DNA from: Naumovozyma dairenensis CBS 421 | Lineage: Eukaryota; Ascomycota; Saccharomycetes; Saccharomycetales; Saccharomycetaceae | Reading direction: 5' to 3' | Length of the DNA stretch: 64,000 nucleotides | NCBI RefSeq assembly: GCF_000227115.2 | Contig: NC_016481.1 | Location: 533,041-597,040 of the forward strand | Shown: piece after piece, positions 50,801 through 59,661 of the stretch | How positions within the stretch are numbered: the first letter of the stretch is position 1 | Layout: every line of letters starts with the position of its first letter | Notes under the pieces: generated by a model | The model's input: the letters and a program-made list of their open reading frames with translations, nothing else | Told to the model about the DNA's origin: nothing | Databases searched by the model: none | Program-made: the position numbers and the translations under genes

Positions 50801-50894
50801 ACCATCGCATGTTCGTACAATGATCTTAGAAATATGTGCCGATGATAAAGAAGGTGAAGATGTGGAAGTTCCTTTCATCACTATTCATCTATAA
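47844..50894 (+). CDS. UBA1: Ubiquitin-activating enzyme E1
   Basis: 1016 residues (S. cerevisiae 1024). Two ThiF-like repeats: an inactive adenylation half from residue 10 ([12 protein letters not shown]) and an active half from about 415 with the nucleotide loop GSGAIGCE near residue 436. The catalytic cysteine domain has C595 in [12 protein letters not shown], and a C-terminal ubiquitin-fold domain ends at 1016. It charges ubiquitin for all E2 enzymes. In S. cerevisiae UBA1 (YKL210W) and TRP3 (YKL211C) are divergent neighbours. Here TRP3 is 12 kb away on the same strand, with HOC1 and CDC11 between and an inverted duplication around UBA1. Confidence 0.98.
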   Translation: MTNKIGEVDESLYSRQLYVLGKEAMLKMQLSNVLIIGLKGLGIEIAKNVTLAGVKSLTIYDPALVAIEDLSSQFFLTESDVGKPRDQASKAKLAELNSYVPINILQSIDNEESLKEFQVIVATDTVNLEDKVKLNEFCHPLGIKFISTETRGLFGNVFTDFGDEFTILDPTGEEPRTGMVSDIESDGTVTMLDDNRHGLEDGNYVKFSEVQGLEKLNDGSLFKVEVLGPFAFKIGSVAEFGQYKKGGIFTEVKVPQKTSFKTLQQSLDDPEFVFADYAKFDRTPQLHLGFQALHQFAVRHQGQLPRPMNEEDANELVKLVTDLSAQEPSILGGADAEINDKLIKELAYQARGDIPGIIAFFGGLVAQEVLKACSGKFSPLKQFMYFDSLESLPDPKEFPRTEETTKPLNSRYDNQIAVFGIDFQKKVANSKVFLVGSGAIGCEMLKNWALMGLGSGLEGHIVVTDNDSIEKSNLNRQFLFRPKDVGRNKSEVAADAVVAMNPDLLNKVEPKIDKVGPETENIFNDSFWQNLDFVTNALDNVDARTYVDRRCVFYRKPLLESGTLGTKGNTQVVIPGLTESYSSSRDPPEKSIPLCTLRSFPNKIDHTIAWAKSLFQGYFADSAENANVYLSQPNFIEQSMKQSGDVKGTLESIADSLNNRPSNFDDCIQWARLEFEKKFNHDIKQLLYNFPKDAKTSNGEPFWSGAKRAPTPLEFDIDNDDHFHFVVGAANLRAFNYGLPDEGTNPDVEHYKEVISSMIIPDFTPNANLKIQVNDEDPDPNANNDVGDELDMLASSLPKPSTLTGFSMKPVEFEKDDDTNHHIEFITACSNCRAQNYFIEVADRQKTKFIAGRIIPAIATTTSLVTGLVNLELYKVVYGCEDIEQYKNGFVNLALPFFGFSEPIASPKAKYNDVTYDKIWDRFDIQGDIRLSDLIAHFEKKEGLEITMLSYGVSLLYASFFPPKKLKERLNLPITELVKLITKADLPSHVRTMILEICADDKEGEDVEVPFITIHL

Positions 50895-50984
50895 ACATAA
50901 AATTACTTAAACGTTATAACAATATTTATATTATAAACAATATTTTCTTTTACTAATAGTAATAACAAAGCCAATAAGACTTTA

Positions 50985-51112
50985 CCAAGCTGCCTGTTTC
51001 ACAGCGTATCTAATAATAGACGTAGTTGCCGCAGCTCTCCCAGAGCTCATTCATAACCGGCACGATTGCTCTACCTAACAGTAAAATTCTGTATTGAAGA
51101 TCTAATTCTGCC
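50985..51112 (-). mobile_element. LTR fragment, family D copy 1
   Basis: About 75% similar over 125 bp to 53755-53880 in the same orientation (shared TATCTAATA, TCTCCCAGAGCTC, GAAGATCT). It starts 90 bp downstream of the UBA1 stop and is cut by element C2. Confidence 0.55.
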
Positions 51113-51910
51113 TTTTGTTGAATTAAGTCGAATGCGACGTAAGTGTTATCTTATTATTATTAAGATTGTTTTTGATTGCTGCCATGTCTACGGATTCGGC
51201 CGGCCATGCGTACAAGAGTTATGTATTGGGTCGGTTAAGTTGTGTGGTTCTGCTGAGTGTTGACTCGGACGTTCTGGATTAGTCTCTCCTAATCAAACAT
51301 ACAAGTAATTAGATGTCCTGCGCAGCACCTAGTCGAAAGGACTTTGGGAGCGGTGTTCATGATTATGAATTTTTGTTTTATGCATGCATGACTTCAACGA
51401 GATATTATATGAACTTTTAGAATTTATTTGACTGACTAAGTTATTACTTTATTAACATTATCCTAAGCCACAATTGTGTTGAACAACTAGTTGTGTGCCT
51501 GTGGAAAGAAGATCCTACTAACTTTATTTTATTTTATTTTATTTCTATTTTACCAATCCAGTGAATTACCGTGGAAAAGAGAAGTTTAAAGTTTATTGAG
51601 GTCCGACATGAAACAAACCTAAAACGACACGTATTATCCAAGTTACCTATTATATCTAGTAAGAAAGACTATTGACAAAGGAGAAGTTATCGACACGTAG
51701 TTAGAAACGTTAAAGAAAAAGTATTCTGTGAAAGATTATAAAAGGACTGAAAGTTGAACTGGAATTAGAAGTATTTCAGTTAGTGATTTTATTTCTCTTT
51801 ATTAGTTTTTTTTATACTATATAAAGGGAGCAACCCGAATCATCTATTCGTTAGAATCCTAAATTCTATAAGAAGTTTAGATTTTGATTTATTACCCAAG
51901 CCATATTTTT
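51113..51910 (-). mobile_element. Element C, copy 2 (minus strand), truncated
   Basis: Reverse complement of much of copy C3 (52275-53190): the GGCCGGCC block, the ATGCATGCAT region, the TTTTATTTTA microsatellite and the GAATCATCTATTCG promoter-like part all match. Its far end is missing at the junction with LTR fragment D1. Together with C3 it forms a large inverted repeat around LTR A3. Confidence 0.7.
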
Positions 51911-51919
51911 ATTATTTTA

Positions 51920-53484
51920 TGTTGTATTGAGAGCTCGGATCAATGCGGTTTCAGTGGCGAGATACTAAAGTTAAATACTTAATATAATGACTTGCAGTGG
52001 AAGCGACCTGTTAAGTATGCGAGTATCTGATTAGTTTAATTATCGGTGATTCTAGTATACGATTCTATCGGTCAGTTTGTTTTATTCTACTTCATTAGTT
52101 ATTTCCTCAATGGGTAATTTCATATATTGTAATTGGGTGTGTATCATGTTTCAAGTTAGTTCATGTTTCAAGTTAGTTCATGTTTCAAGTCTGTCATTCT
52201 TTATCGGGTGCGGCACTCGTATACCGAGATGCAATGGTAGTTGAAATCTGGTTATTAATATCGGGTAGCGGGTTGTAAAATATGGGTTCGATAATAGATC
52301 AAAATCTAAACTTCTTAAAGGCAGAGAGTAGAATTTAGGATTCTAACGAATAGATGATTCGGGTTCATCTCTTTATATATAGTATAAATAATAACTAATA
52401 AAGAGATATAAATAACTAACTAAAATACCTCTAATTCTAGTTCAACTTTCGGTCCTTTTATAATCTCTCCAAAATTCTTTTTCTCTTGTCGATAACCTTT
52501 CTAGTTATTATTTCTTTACTCTTCTTGCTTATTGGTTCTCCTCTTTTCTAATTATTGGTTCTCCAACTTTCTAATTATCTATGATCGTGCTTACTAACTA
52601 CTACTACTATTCTGGACTAACTATTGGTTAACGTGCTTCTTAGTAATCTTGTTTTGTTCTGGAACATTTAATATTCTAAACATAATATTGGATAATAGAC
52701 TTGTCTCCCTGACTTTGGTTCATTCTGAGCTTTAAGCTTTATTGTGATTCACTGGATTGGTAAAATAGAAATAAAATAAAATAAAATAAAGTTAGTAGGA
52801 TCTTCTTTCCACAGGCACACAACTAGTTGTTCAACACAATTGTGGCTTAGGATAATGTTAATAAAGTAATAACTTAGTCAGTCAAATAAATTCTAAAAGT
52901 TCATATAATATCTCGTTGAAGTCATGCATGCATAAACAAAATTCATAATCATGAACACCGCTCCCAAAGTCCTTTCGACTAGGTGCTGCGCAGGACATCT
53001 AATTACTTGTATGTTTGATTAGGAGAGACTAATCCAGAACGTCCGAGTCAACACTCAGCAGAACCACACAACTTAACCGACCCAATACATAACTCTTGTA
53101 CGCATGGCCGGCCGAATCCGTAGACATGGCAGCAATCAAAAACAATCTTAATAATAATAAGATGACACTTGCATGGCATTAGACTTAATTCAACAAACGA
53201 TATTCAATTATAATTCAATAAACGTTATACAGCTACAAACATGTATGGTGCATAACGTAGTTCGGGTCATTACTCCGAACCTGGTAAACTTCATAACAAT
53301 TCATAACTCACTTGACTGATCGCGACACATAAATATCGTGATAGTAATTACTCAATTAATAATAAAATAAACATACTTCTTTGTGACCTTTGGCATGACG
53401 CCAACATTTCGTAATCCTAATCGGATATCTTACGGGGTTAGTTGAGTTTGACCTAAAGTAGTAATTTCACAATATTAAATTTCA
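51920..53484 (+). mobile_element. Ty3-like LTR, family A copy 3, split by element C3
   Basis: Starts TGTTGTATTGAG at 51920 and follows copy A1 with an internal deletion of roughly 110 bp. It is interrupted at GGGTT by C3 and resumes at 53440 with the same sequence that follows GGGTT in A1 (TTGAGTTTGACCTAAAGTAG), ending at ATTTC 53484. The terminal CAGAATACAACA is lost where the family-D fragment begins. Confidence 0.7.
52275..53434 (+). mobile_element. Non-coding mobile element C, copy 3, with 5-bp target duplication
   Basis: 1160 bp inserted in LTR A3. GGGTT stands at 52270-52274 and again at 53435-53439, and the uninterrupted target is seen in LTR A1 as GCGGGTTAATCGAG. Starts GTAAAATATGG and ends GGATATCTTACG, with short imperfect inverted termini GTAARATATSS. 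Contains a TATA-like CTCTTTATATATAG region near the left end and no coding sequence. Similar to C1 (14029-15624) almost throughout its right half. Confidence 0.75.
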
Positions 53485-54020
53485 TGTAGTAAAGGCGTTG
53501 GGGACATCGTCAGACATGACTACGTCCTCAGACAAATTGTTGTGAATATCTTGATTGTTGTTCATTTTGTTGTTGTTGTTGAAAGGTTTGAATGTGTTTA
53601 TTAAAGTACTTAATTACTTAGTTACTTCGTCGTTCGTTACTTAGTTCTATGTCATTACATAAACTACATATGCAGGTATATAAGATATCCTTGCCTCTTA
53701 TATATATCCCTTGGAAGGATCTTGGATCTTCTCAAGACTTTGACTCAACCCCTTGTTTCAGAAAGTATCTAATACTTGACGCAGTTGTTACGACTCTCCC
53801 AGAGCTCGTACACACCCTGCAGGATTACGCTATCTAATAGGATAACCCCATACTGAAGATCTCGATTCAACTCCTTGTTAGTCTAACTAAACACAGGCTA
53901 GGAATCCTCTTTGATCTGACGATATACCATCCGCGACCTCAACCACGGATATCTCATATCCGTGACCTCGTCTACGGATACCTAGTATCCGTGACCTCGC
54001 CGACGGGTAGTAAAGTCGAA
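53485..54020 (-). mobile_element. Ty1/copia-like LTR with truncated gag start, family D copy 2
   Basis: On the minus strand an LTR-like region (from the gap at 54021 down to about 53580) has a TATA-like TATATATAAGAGG and a CAACAACAACAACAAA leader. It leads directly into an ATG at 53565 with 27 codons (MNNNQDIHNNLSEDVVMSDD...) before a stop created at the junction with LTR A3. This ATG-at-LTR-end layout is that of Ty1-type gag. The LTR's upstream part holds a hairpin array and runs into N. Confidence 0.55.
53935..54010. repeat. 29-bp tandem repeat of perfect hairpins
   Basis: Units GACCTC-N4-ACGGATA...TATCCGT at 53935-53963 and 53964-53992 plus a partial unit at 53993-54010. Each full unit contains a palindrome (ACGGATAtctcaTATCCGT, ACGGATACctaGTATCCGT). 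The array runs to within 10 bp of a gap and may be collapsed in the assembly. Confidence 0.85.
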
Positions 54021-54128
54021 NNNNNNNNNNNNNNNNNNNNNNNNNNNNNNNNNNNNNNNNNNNNNNNNNNNNNNNNNNNNNNNNNNNNNNNNNNNNNNNN
54101 NNNNNNNNNNNNNNNNNNNNNNNNNNNN
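54021..54128. other. Assembly gap (108 N)
   Basis: Run of undetermined bases immediately after the hairpin array in the family-D LTR. Confidence 1.
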
Positions 54129-54457
54129 AAATGCAAGAATGTTAGGTATTAGTTTAAATACACTTTTAATTATATAATATATAGAAAAGCACGAAGAAAA
54201 CATTGTATATTATTAATAAATGATTGAAACAAATAAATCTGATATTGCTCCACAAGATAAGATACCAAAATCTCACCAACTACATATTATTGGGGAACAT
54301 TAATTATATAGATGATGTGAAAGGAAAAAAGTGACTACATATGGGATTTGAAAACCCATAGAAAATTAGGGGAGAAAAAAGCAAAGTACAGAAAAATCTT
54401 GACAAATATAATTATTGAAATGCATGACTGTTGTGCCAATAAATTTAAAAATGAGTT

Positions 54458-54774
54458 ACAAAACTGAAAAAATGAAAATATCTTGCGATATAAATTGCGA
54501 TGAATAAATTATACAGTTTTCATTTTCTTCAACTTTCTTTCTCTCTTTCTTTTTCGCTTCTTTTATCAAAAGGTTACTATTTTTCCATTCCAGGCAAAAG
54601 AAATAGAAGCAATAAATAATCAATTACTAAAGTATAGAACAGCAATGATGAAACTAATAACAGCTTTATCAATTTCAATATTATGTGTGTCCGCTCGCAC
54701 TGGCACTCTTAACGGGCAGCTCCATTGGAAAGCGAGTCAGTGGGGCTTAATGAGTTGGCAGAATACGAGGGGGA
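54458..54774 (+). repeat. Inverted duplication flanking UBA1, copy 2
   Basis: Reverse-orientation copy of 46324-46660, containing the promoter and first codons of the small secreted-protein gene; it ends at a gap. Confidence 0.9.
54645..54774 (+). pseudogene. Second copy of the small secreted-protein gene, frameshifted and cut by a gap
   Basis: Starts with the same two ATGs and identical signal peptide as the gene at 46143-46454. After HWK the sequence reads AAAGCGAG where the other copy has AAAGACGAG. This one-base loss moves the frame, and the intact frame is then continued in another phase (ESVGLNELAEYEG). Bases 54775-55618 are N, so the rest is unseen. The single-base loss is about 45 bp from the gap edge and could be a sequencing error. 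Confidence 0.6.
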
Positions 54775-55618
54775 NNNNNNNNNNNNNNNNNNNNNNNNNN
54801 NNNNNNNNNNNNNNNNNNNNNNNNNNNNNNNNNNNNNNNNNNNNNNNNNNNNNNNNNNNNNNNNNNNNNNNNNNNNNNNNNNNNNNNNNNNNNNNNNNNN
54901 NNNNNNNNNNNNNNNNNNNNNNNNNNNNNNNNNNNNNNNNNNNNNNNNNNNNNNNNNNNNNNNNNNNNNNNNNNNNNNNNNNNNNNNNNNNNNNNNNNNN
55001 NNNNNNNNNNNNNNNNNNNNNNNNNNNNNNNNNNNNNNNNNNNNNNNNNNNNNNNNNNNNNNNNNNNNNNNNNNNNNNNNNNNNNNNNNNNNNNNNNNNN
55101 NNNNNNNNNNNNNNNNNNNNNNNNNNNNNNNNNNNNNNNNNNNNNNNNNNNNNNNNNNNNNNNNNNNNNNNNNNNNNNNNNNNNNNNNNNNNNNNNNNNN
55201 NNNNNNNNNNNNNNNNNNNNNNNNNNNNNNNNNNNNNNNNNNNNNNNNNNNNNNNNNNNNNNNNNNNNNNNNNNNNNNNNNNNNNNNNNNNNNNNNNNNN
55301 NNNNNNNNNNNNNNNNNNNNNNNNNNNNNNNNNNNNNNNNNNNNNNNNNNNNNNNNNNNNNNNNNNNNNNNNNNNNNNNNNNNNNNNNNNNNNNNNNNNN
55401 NNNNNNNNNNNNNNNNNNNNNNNNNNNNNNNNNNNNNNNNNNNNNNNNNNNNNNNNNNNNNNNNNNNNNNNNNNNNNNNNNNNNNNNNNNNNNNNNNNNN
55501 NNNNNNNNNNNNNNNNNNNNNNNNNNNNNNNNNNNNNNNNNNNNNNNNNNNNNNNNNNNNNNNNNNNNNNNNNNNNNNNNNNNNNNNNNNNNNNNNNNNN
55601 NNNNNNNNNNNNNNNNNN
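54775..55618. other. Assembly gap (844 N)
   Basis: Run of undetermined bases; two more single N at 55656 and 55689 mark low-quality sequence on its right side. Confidence 1.
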
Positions 55619-56113
55619 CTAATTAAGTAACAATATTCCTAACTGAATACTTCTANCCCTTTTTGTTAACCAACAACAGATTTATACCNTAACGTTATAG
55701 TCAATGGTCAGACCTTTGTTTGGTATGAGAGATTGTGTCACTTGTGGCCTATAGGAAGTATCCACAAATTCAGGAACAGGTAACACAATCTTTCATGGCA
55801 TAAAATAATCTTAGGAAAAAAAGACGGCTTCAATTGGGCGTTTCCCTAACGTTATGTTTAAGACGTACGCAATCTTTACCTTTCCAGACGGCCTTTAAAC
55901 GTTATCTGATTCGGGAAATTCCGGCACGAAAACTCTAAACTGAAAAATTCGTAATTTCCGTCTTGGCAAAAGATCAAAATATATGACTTTATAACAACAA
56001 TGGGTCTTCGATCTTAAGCCTATCGGTGTTACATCGAATCATATTTCTACCATTTCTGGCAGCAGTTGGATTGATTTCTTCTTCAACCACATCTATTTCA
56101 CAGCCATATTGGT

Positions 56114-57298
56114 ATGACAAAAGTAAGGTTGAGCAAGACTAATAATAAATGGAAGAGATCGTTATGGATTCTAGCGGCCATCACCCTCGTGTCCATAAGT
56201 TTATACACATTCTTTCCCCAATCAAAGGGTAATGACCTCCAATATACCTTACGAAACTTGCCCAATGAAATAACTAATGCTGTAACAATTAACAACCAAC
56301 AGCAGAAAATATTAGGTTCAGAGGAAATCATCAGAAAATTCGAGACATTAATTGAAGAATTAAACCAAGAAAATGAAAGACAAGCTAAAAAATTTGAAAA
56401 ACAGCACAAAACGTTAGAAAAGAAAATCAATTTATTGAAACCAATCTCAAAAGACTCCCCTTTATCGGCCCGATTAGCTACCAGATTCCCATATAAACCG
56501 AAATCGAAATTTCCCGCATTCATTTGGCAAACTTCTTCTGCATCAATGGCATCGTCATCAACACCGTCTAAAAATTCACAAAAATGGATTGATAAAAACC
56601 CAGGATTCGTTTATGAAATAGTAAACCCCTCTTTTGCAGAGAAATTAATAAAATATTATTTCAATAATATGCCAGAAATTTGGGAAACCTACATGAAATT
56701 TCCAAAGGGATCATCGAACCAAATGAATTTTGTCAAATATCTAGTCCTTTTAGTTCATGGAGGCACATACTGTGATAAAGATACCATCCCGCAACAACCA
56801 ATACCCAATTGGATCCCTGAAGCAACAAACCCAAAAGATATCGGATTACTCATATCAATTCGAGATGAATCTTTAAATTTGAATGATAATGATCCTATCA
56901 GGAAATTACAATTCGAGAATTCAATTGTTCATGCGAAACAACATCATCCAATAATTAGAGATATCATTATCAATATTGTATATTCTACTTTAAATAAAGA
57001 AAACAATAGTAAGAGCCATACTCCCCGTTTCAATACACACTGGGAGGAATTGGGTCTTTGGACAGACGTGATATTTAAATATTTTAACCACCATTTGAAG
57101 AAAATTAGTGGGACTACTGATCAAGTTATTAGTTGGCAATCTTTGAAGAGTTTGAAAACACCAAGACTGATTGGTGATATTTTGATTTATCCGGCGATTA
57201 GTTTTAATTCTCCAACAGATTCTAATGATAGAGATCCATTATATTTAGCATCTCATGCAATCACTAAAAGACAACTACTTCAAGACAGTCATCACTAA
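56114..57298 (+). CDS. HOC1: Hoc1-like alpha-1,6-mannosyltransferase, diverged
   Basis: 394 residues (S. cerevisiae Hoc1 396). Type II Golgi protein: a short basic cytosolic tail, signal-anchor at about 15-32, a coiled-coil stem with EELNQENERQAKKFEKQHKTLEKKI, then a GT32 domain with FPAFIWQT and the metal-binding DXD as D221-K-D223 in GGTYCDKDTIP, followed by QPIPNWIPE. Hoc1 is a subunit of the M-PolII mannan polymerase complex. Some usually conserved positions differ: the segment before KYLVLLVHGG reads QMNFV where DFF is usual, and a Ser-rich stretch follows IWQT. Position two genes before CDC11 on the convergent strand matches YJR075W-YJR076C. Confidence 0.82.
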   Translation: MTKVRLSKTNNKWKRSLWILAAITLVSISLYTFFPQSKGNDLQYTLRNLPNEITNAVTINNQQQKILGSEEIIRKFETLIEELNQENERQAKKFEKQHKTLEKKINLLKPISKDSPLSARLATRFPYKPKSKFPAFIWQTSSASMASSSTPSKNSQKWIDKNPGFVYEIVNPSFAEKLIKYYFNNMPEIWETYMKFPKGSSNQMNFVKYLVLLVHGGTYCDKDTIPQQPIPNWIPEATNPKDIGLLISIRDESLNLNDNDPIRKLQFENSIVHAKQHHPIIRDIIINIVYSTLNKENNSKSHTPRFNTHWEELGLWTDVIFKYFNHHLKKISGTTDQVISWQSLKSLKTPRLIGDILIYPAISFNSPTDSNDRDPLYLASHAITKRQLLQDSHH

Positions 57299-58837
57299 AT
57301 TTTAATGGTAATCAACAAAAATGCTTCTCTATACATCTATATAAATACATATTCTGAATATAAGTTCCCTTTTCTTCAAAGGAGATATCTCTAGTTATAG
57401 GTTATTTGTATCATCATTCCTTCGCATACCAGGTATTGCGATATAATGAATGGAACAATATTAATTGAAAACAACAAGATCAGTCAATGGTAGAATATAG
57501 TGAAATATATACCATATAGAAGATAAGAGCCAGAAATTTATGTCCCTTTACTGAGCTATGAAGTCCGGAAGTGCGCGAGGCATTTATTAAGGAAGTTGGG
57601 TGGCAATTTGATCCTCAGATTCTATTGGCGTTTATGATCTCAAAAGAGGAGGAGAGGATCTTTAGGAACAAGGGGGACTAAAACAGGAGAAAGTAACCCA
57701 TATATAGAGCACTCTTTTTGCCACTTAAGTTAGTGTCTCGACCAATATACTTAGAGCTTCGAGGGAAAAGAAACAACCATTTATATTAAGAGGGAATGAG
57801 CTTTCATGTTCCAAAAGATAACAAGACCATTTAATCGACAGAAGGTATAGAGTATATCTTACAAGACGGAATTGAAGCTTTTATTGTCATAATTCGGATA
57901 CCATTGATGTAAACATAATAGAAAAAAGGTGTTTCTCATTATTCCCCACCCAGATAATAAAGGCGTTCACAGAGTAACCCATGGTACAATGTCTCTCTCC
58001 ACTCAATTTGTTGATCGCACGTCTTCTACATAAACATTAGCAGAGAGGTTCCTCGAGTTCTCCATAGAACTATTATCCGAGGAAACTGAGTTATATGTCA
58101 AGAAGTCGAGTTACACCCCTTCACTAAGAAGAAAAGAGAATATGTCCAATTTTCTCTCGATCGTGCTGGCTATCCTTATAATCCGGATATATTCGTCACT
58201 CTTAAAATGAGCATAATCGAAAAAAAGGTATTGGTGTTTATTCCTCACCCAAGTAATAAAAGTGTTTACAGAGCAATCAATAGTATGATTTGCAATTTGG
58301 AAGCGATGCCCAACCCTCTGCGATCGTTTTATCATCAAACATTATAACAAAAGCCGCAGTTGGTGAGGTCACTTCTTCCAGAGGGTATGCGCTTAGTACA
58401 CAATAAATCATGGAGATTTTTCTTATTCGGAATTGGTCTCATATAATAAAGATACCTAATTTACAAAAATAATTAATAAAATGATGATTTCTTACGCCGT
58501 AGCCATAGACGGACTTTATTTTTAAGATACCACCTTTGGAGAGAACAAAAATATAATATGATGAGACAGATTACTTTCAAAATTTTGGAAGCCACGTCCA
58601 AACCTCTTCCGATGGTTTCATTGCCAAATAAAACAGTGAGAGACCCACTTAGTGAAATCAGTTCTCCCAAAATGTATAGAACTAGAACAAGAATATATAT
58701 ATATAGACCTTTTTCATTCCGAAAAATGTCTTATATAATTCTAGTTCTTTTTCTAAAAGTAAAGAGATTATGTTGACCTCCATCTCTTCACATTTGTTTC
58801 TCAACGCAACAGAAATATTTACCGAATTTGGATTTTG
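57299..58837. other. Intergenic region with decayed duplicated sequence
   Basis: No intact gene. Two stretches, 57890-58015 and 58195-58335, are diverged copies of each other about 290 bp apart, and on the minus strand both encode a similar peptide (SVN-x-FI-x-WV). They are listed as a relic. Confidence 0.5.
57890..58338 (-). pseudogene. Tandem pair of diverged relics of an unknown gene
   Basis: Minus strand 58338-58111 is open for 75 residues (MMIKRSQRVGHRFQIANHTI..). The segment SVNTFITWVRNKHQYLF is mirrored upstream of 57890-58015 as SVNAFIIWVGNNEKHLF. Synonymous-type differences and conserved Trp/Phe positions suggest both descend from a real coding sequence. Neither copy is long enough to be functional on its own. 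Family not known. Confidence 0.35.
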
Positions 58838-59661
58838 NNNNNNNNNNNNNNNNNNNNNNNNNNNNNNNNNNNNNNNNNNNNNNNNNNNNNNNNNNNNNNN
58901 NNNNNNNNNNNNNNNNNNNNNNNNNNNNNNNNNNNNNNNNNNNNNNNNNNNNNNNNNNNNNNNNNNNNNNNNNNNNNNNNNNNNNNNNNNNNNNNNNNNN
59001 NNNNNNNNNNNNNNNNNNNNNNNNNNNNNNNNNNNNNNNNNNNNNNNNNNNNNNNNNNNNNNNNNNNNNNNNNNNNNNNNNNNNNNNNNNNNNNNNNNNN
59101 NNNNNNNNNNNNNNNNNNNNNNNNNNNNNNNNNNNNNNNNNNNNNNNNNNNNNNNNNNNNNNNNNNNNNNNNNNNNNNNNNNNNNNNNNNNNNNNNNNNN
59201 NNNNNNNNNNNNNNNNNNNNNNNNNNNNNNNNNNNNNNNNNNNNNNNNNNNNNNNNNNNNNNNNNNNNNNNNNNNNNNNNNNNNNNNNNNNNNNNNNNNN
59301 NNNNNNNNNNNNNNNNNNNNNNNNNNNNNNNNNNNNNNNNNNNNNNNNNNNNNNNNNNNNNNNNNNNNNNNNNNNNNNNNNNNNNNNNNNNNNNNNNNNN
59401 NNNNNNNNNNNNNNNNNNNNNNNNNNNNNNNNNNNNNNNNNNNNNNNNNNNNNNNNNNNNNNNNNNNNNNNNNNNNNNNNNNNNNNNNNNNNNNNNNNNN
59501 NNNNNNNNNNNNNNNNNNNNNNNNNNNNNNNNNNNNNNNNNNNNNNNNNNNNNNNNNNNNNNNNNNNNNNNNNNNNNNNNNNNNNNNNNNNNNNNNNNNN
59601 NNNNNNNNNNNNNNNNNNNNNNNNNNNNNNNNNNNNNNNNNNNNNNNNNNNNNNNNNNNNN
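58838..59661. other. Assembly gap (824 N)
   Basis: Run of undetermined bases hiding the 5' part of the gene that ends at 60567. The gap length may be an estimate, so frames cannot be joined across it. Confidence 1.

Noticed and set aside
51066..51263. 65-residue plus-strand frame in element C2
   Set aside because: Spans the D1/C2 junction and is not conserved in copies C1 and C3, so it is chance.
53649..53837. 62-residue plus-strand frame
   Set aside because: Lies in antisense orientation within the family-D LTR upstream of its gag start; no independent support.
58425..58520. TTATTCGGAATT followed by AT-rich DNA as a possible CDEIII-CDEII of a point centromere
   Set aside because: Only the TTCGGAA core matches; the flanking CDEIII bases and any CDEI (RTCACRTG) at the right distance are missing, and the locus is not at the ancestral centromere position.
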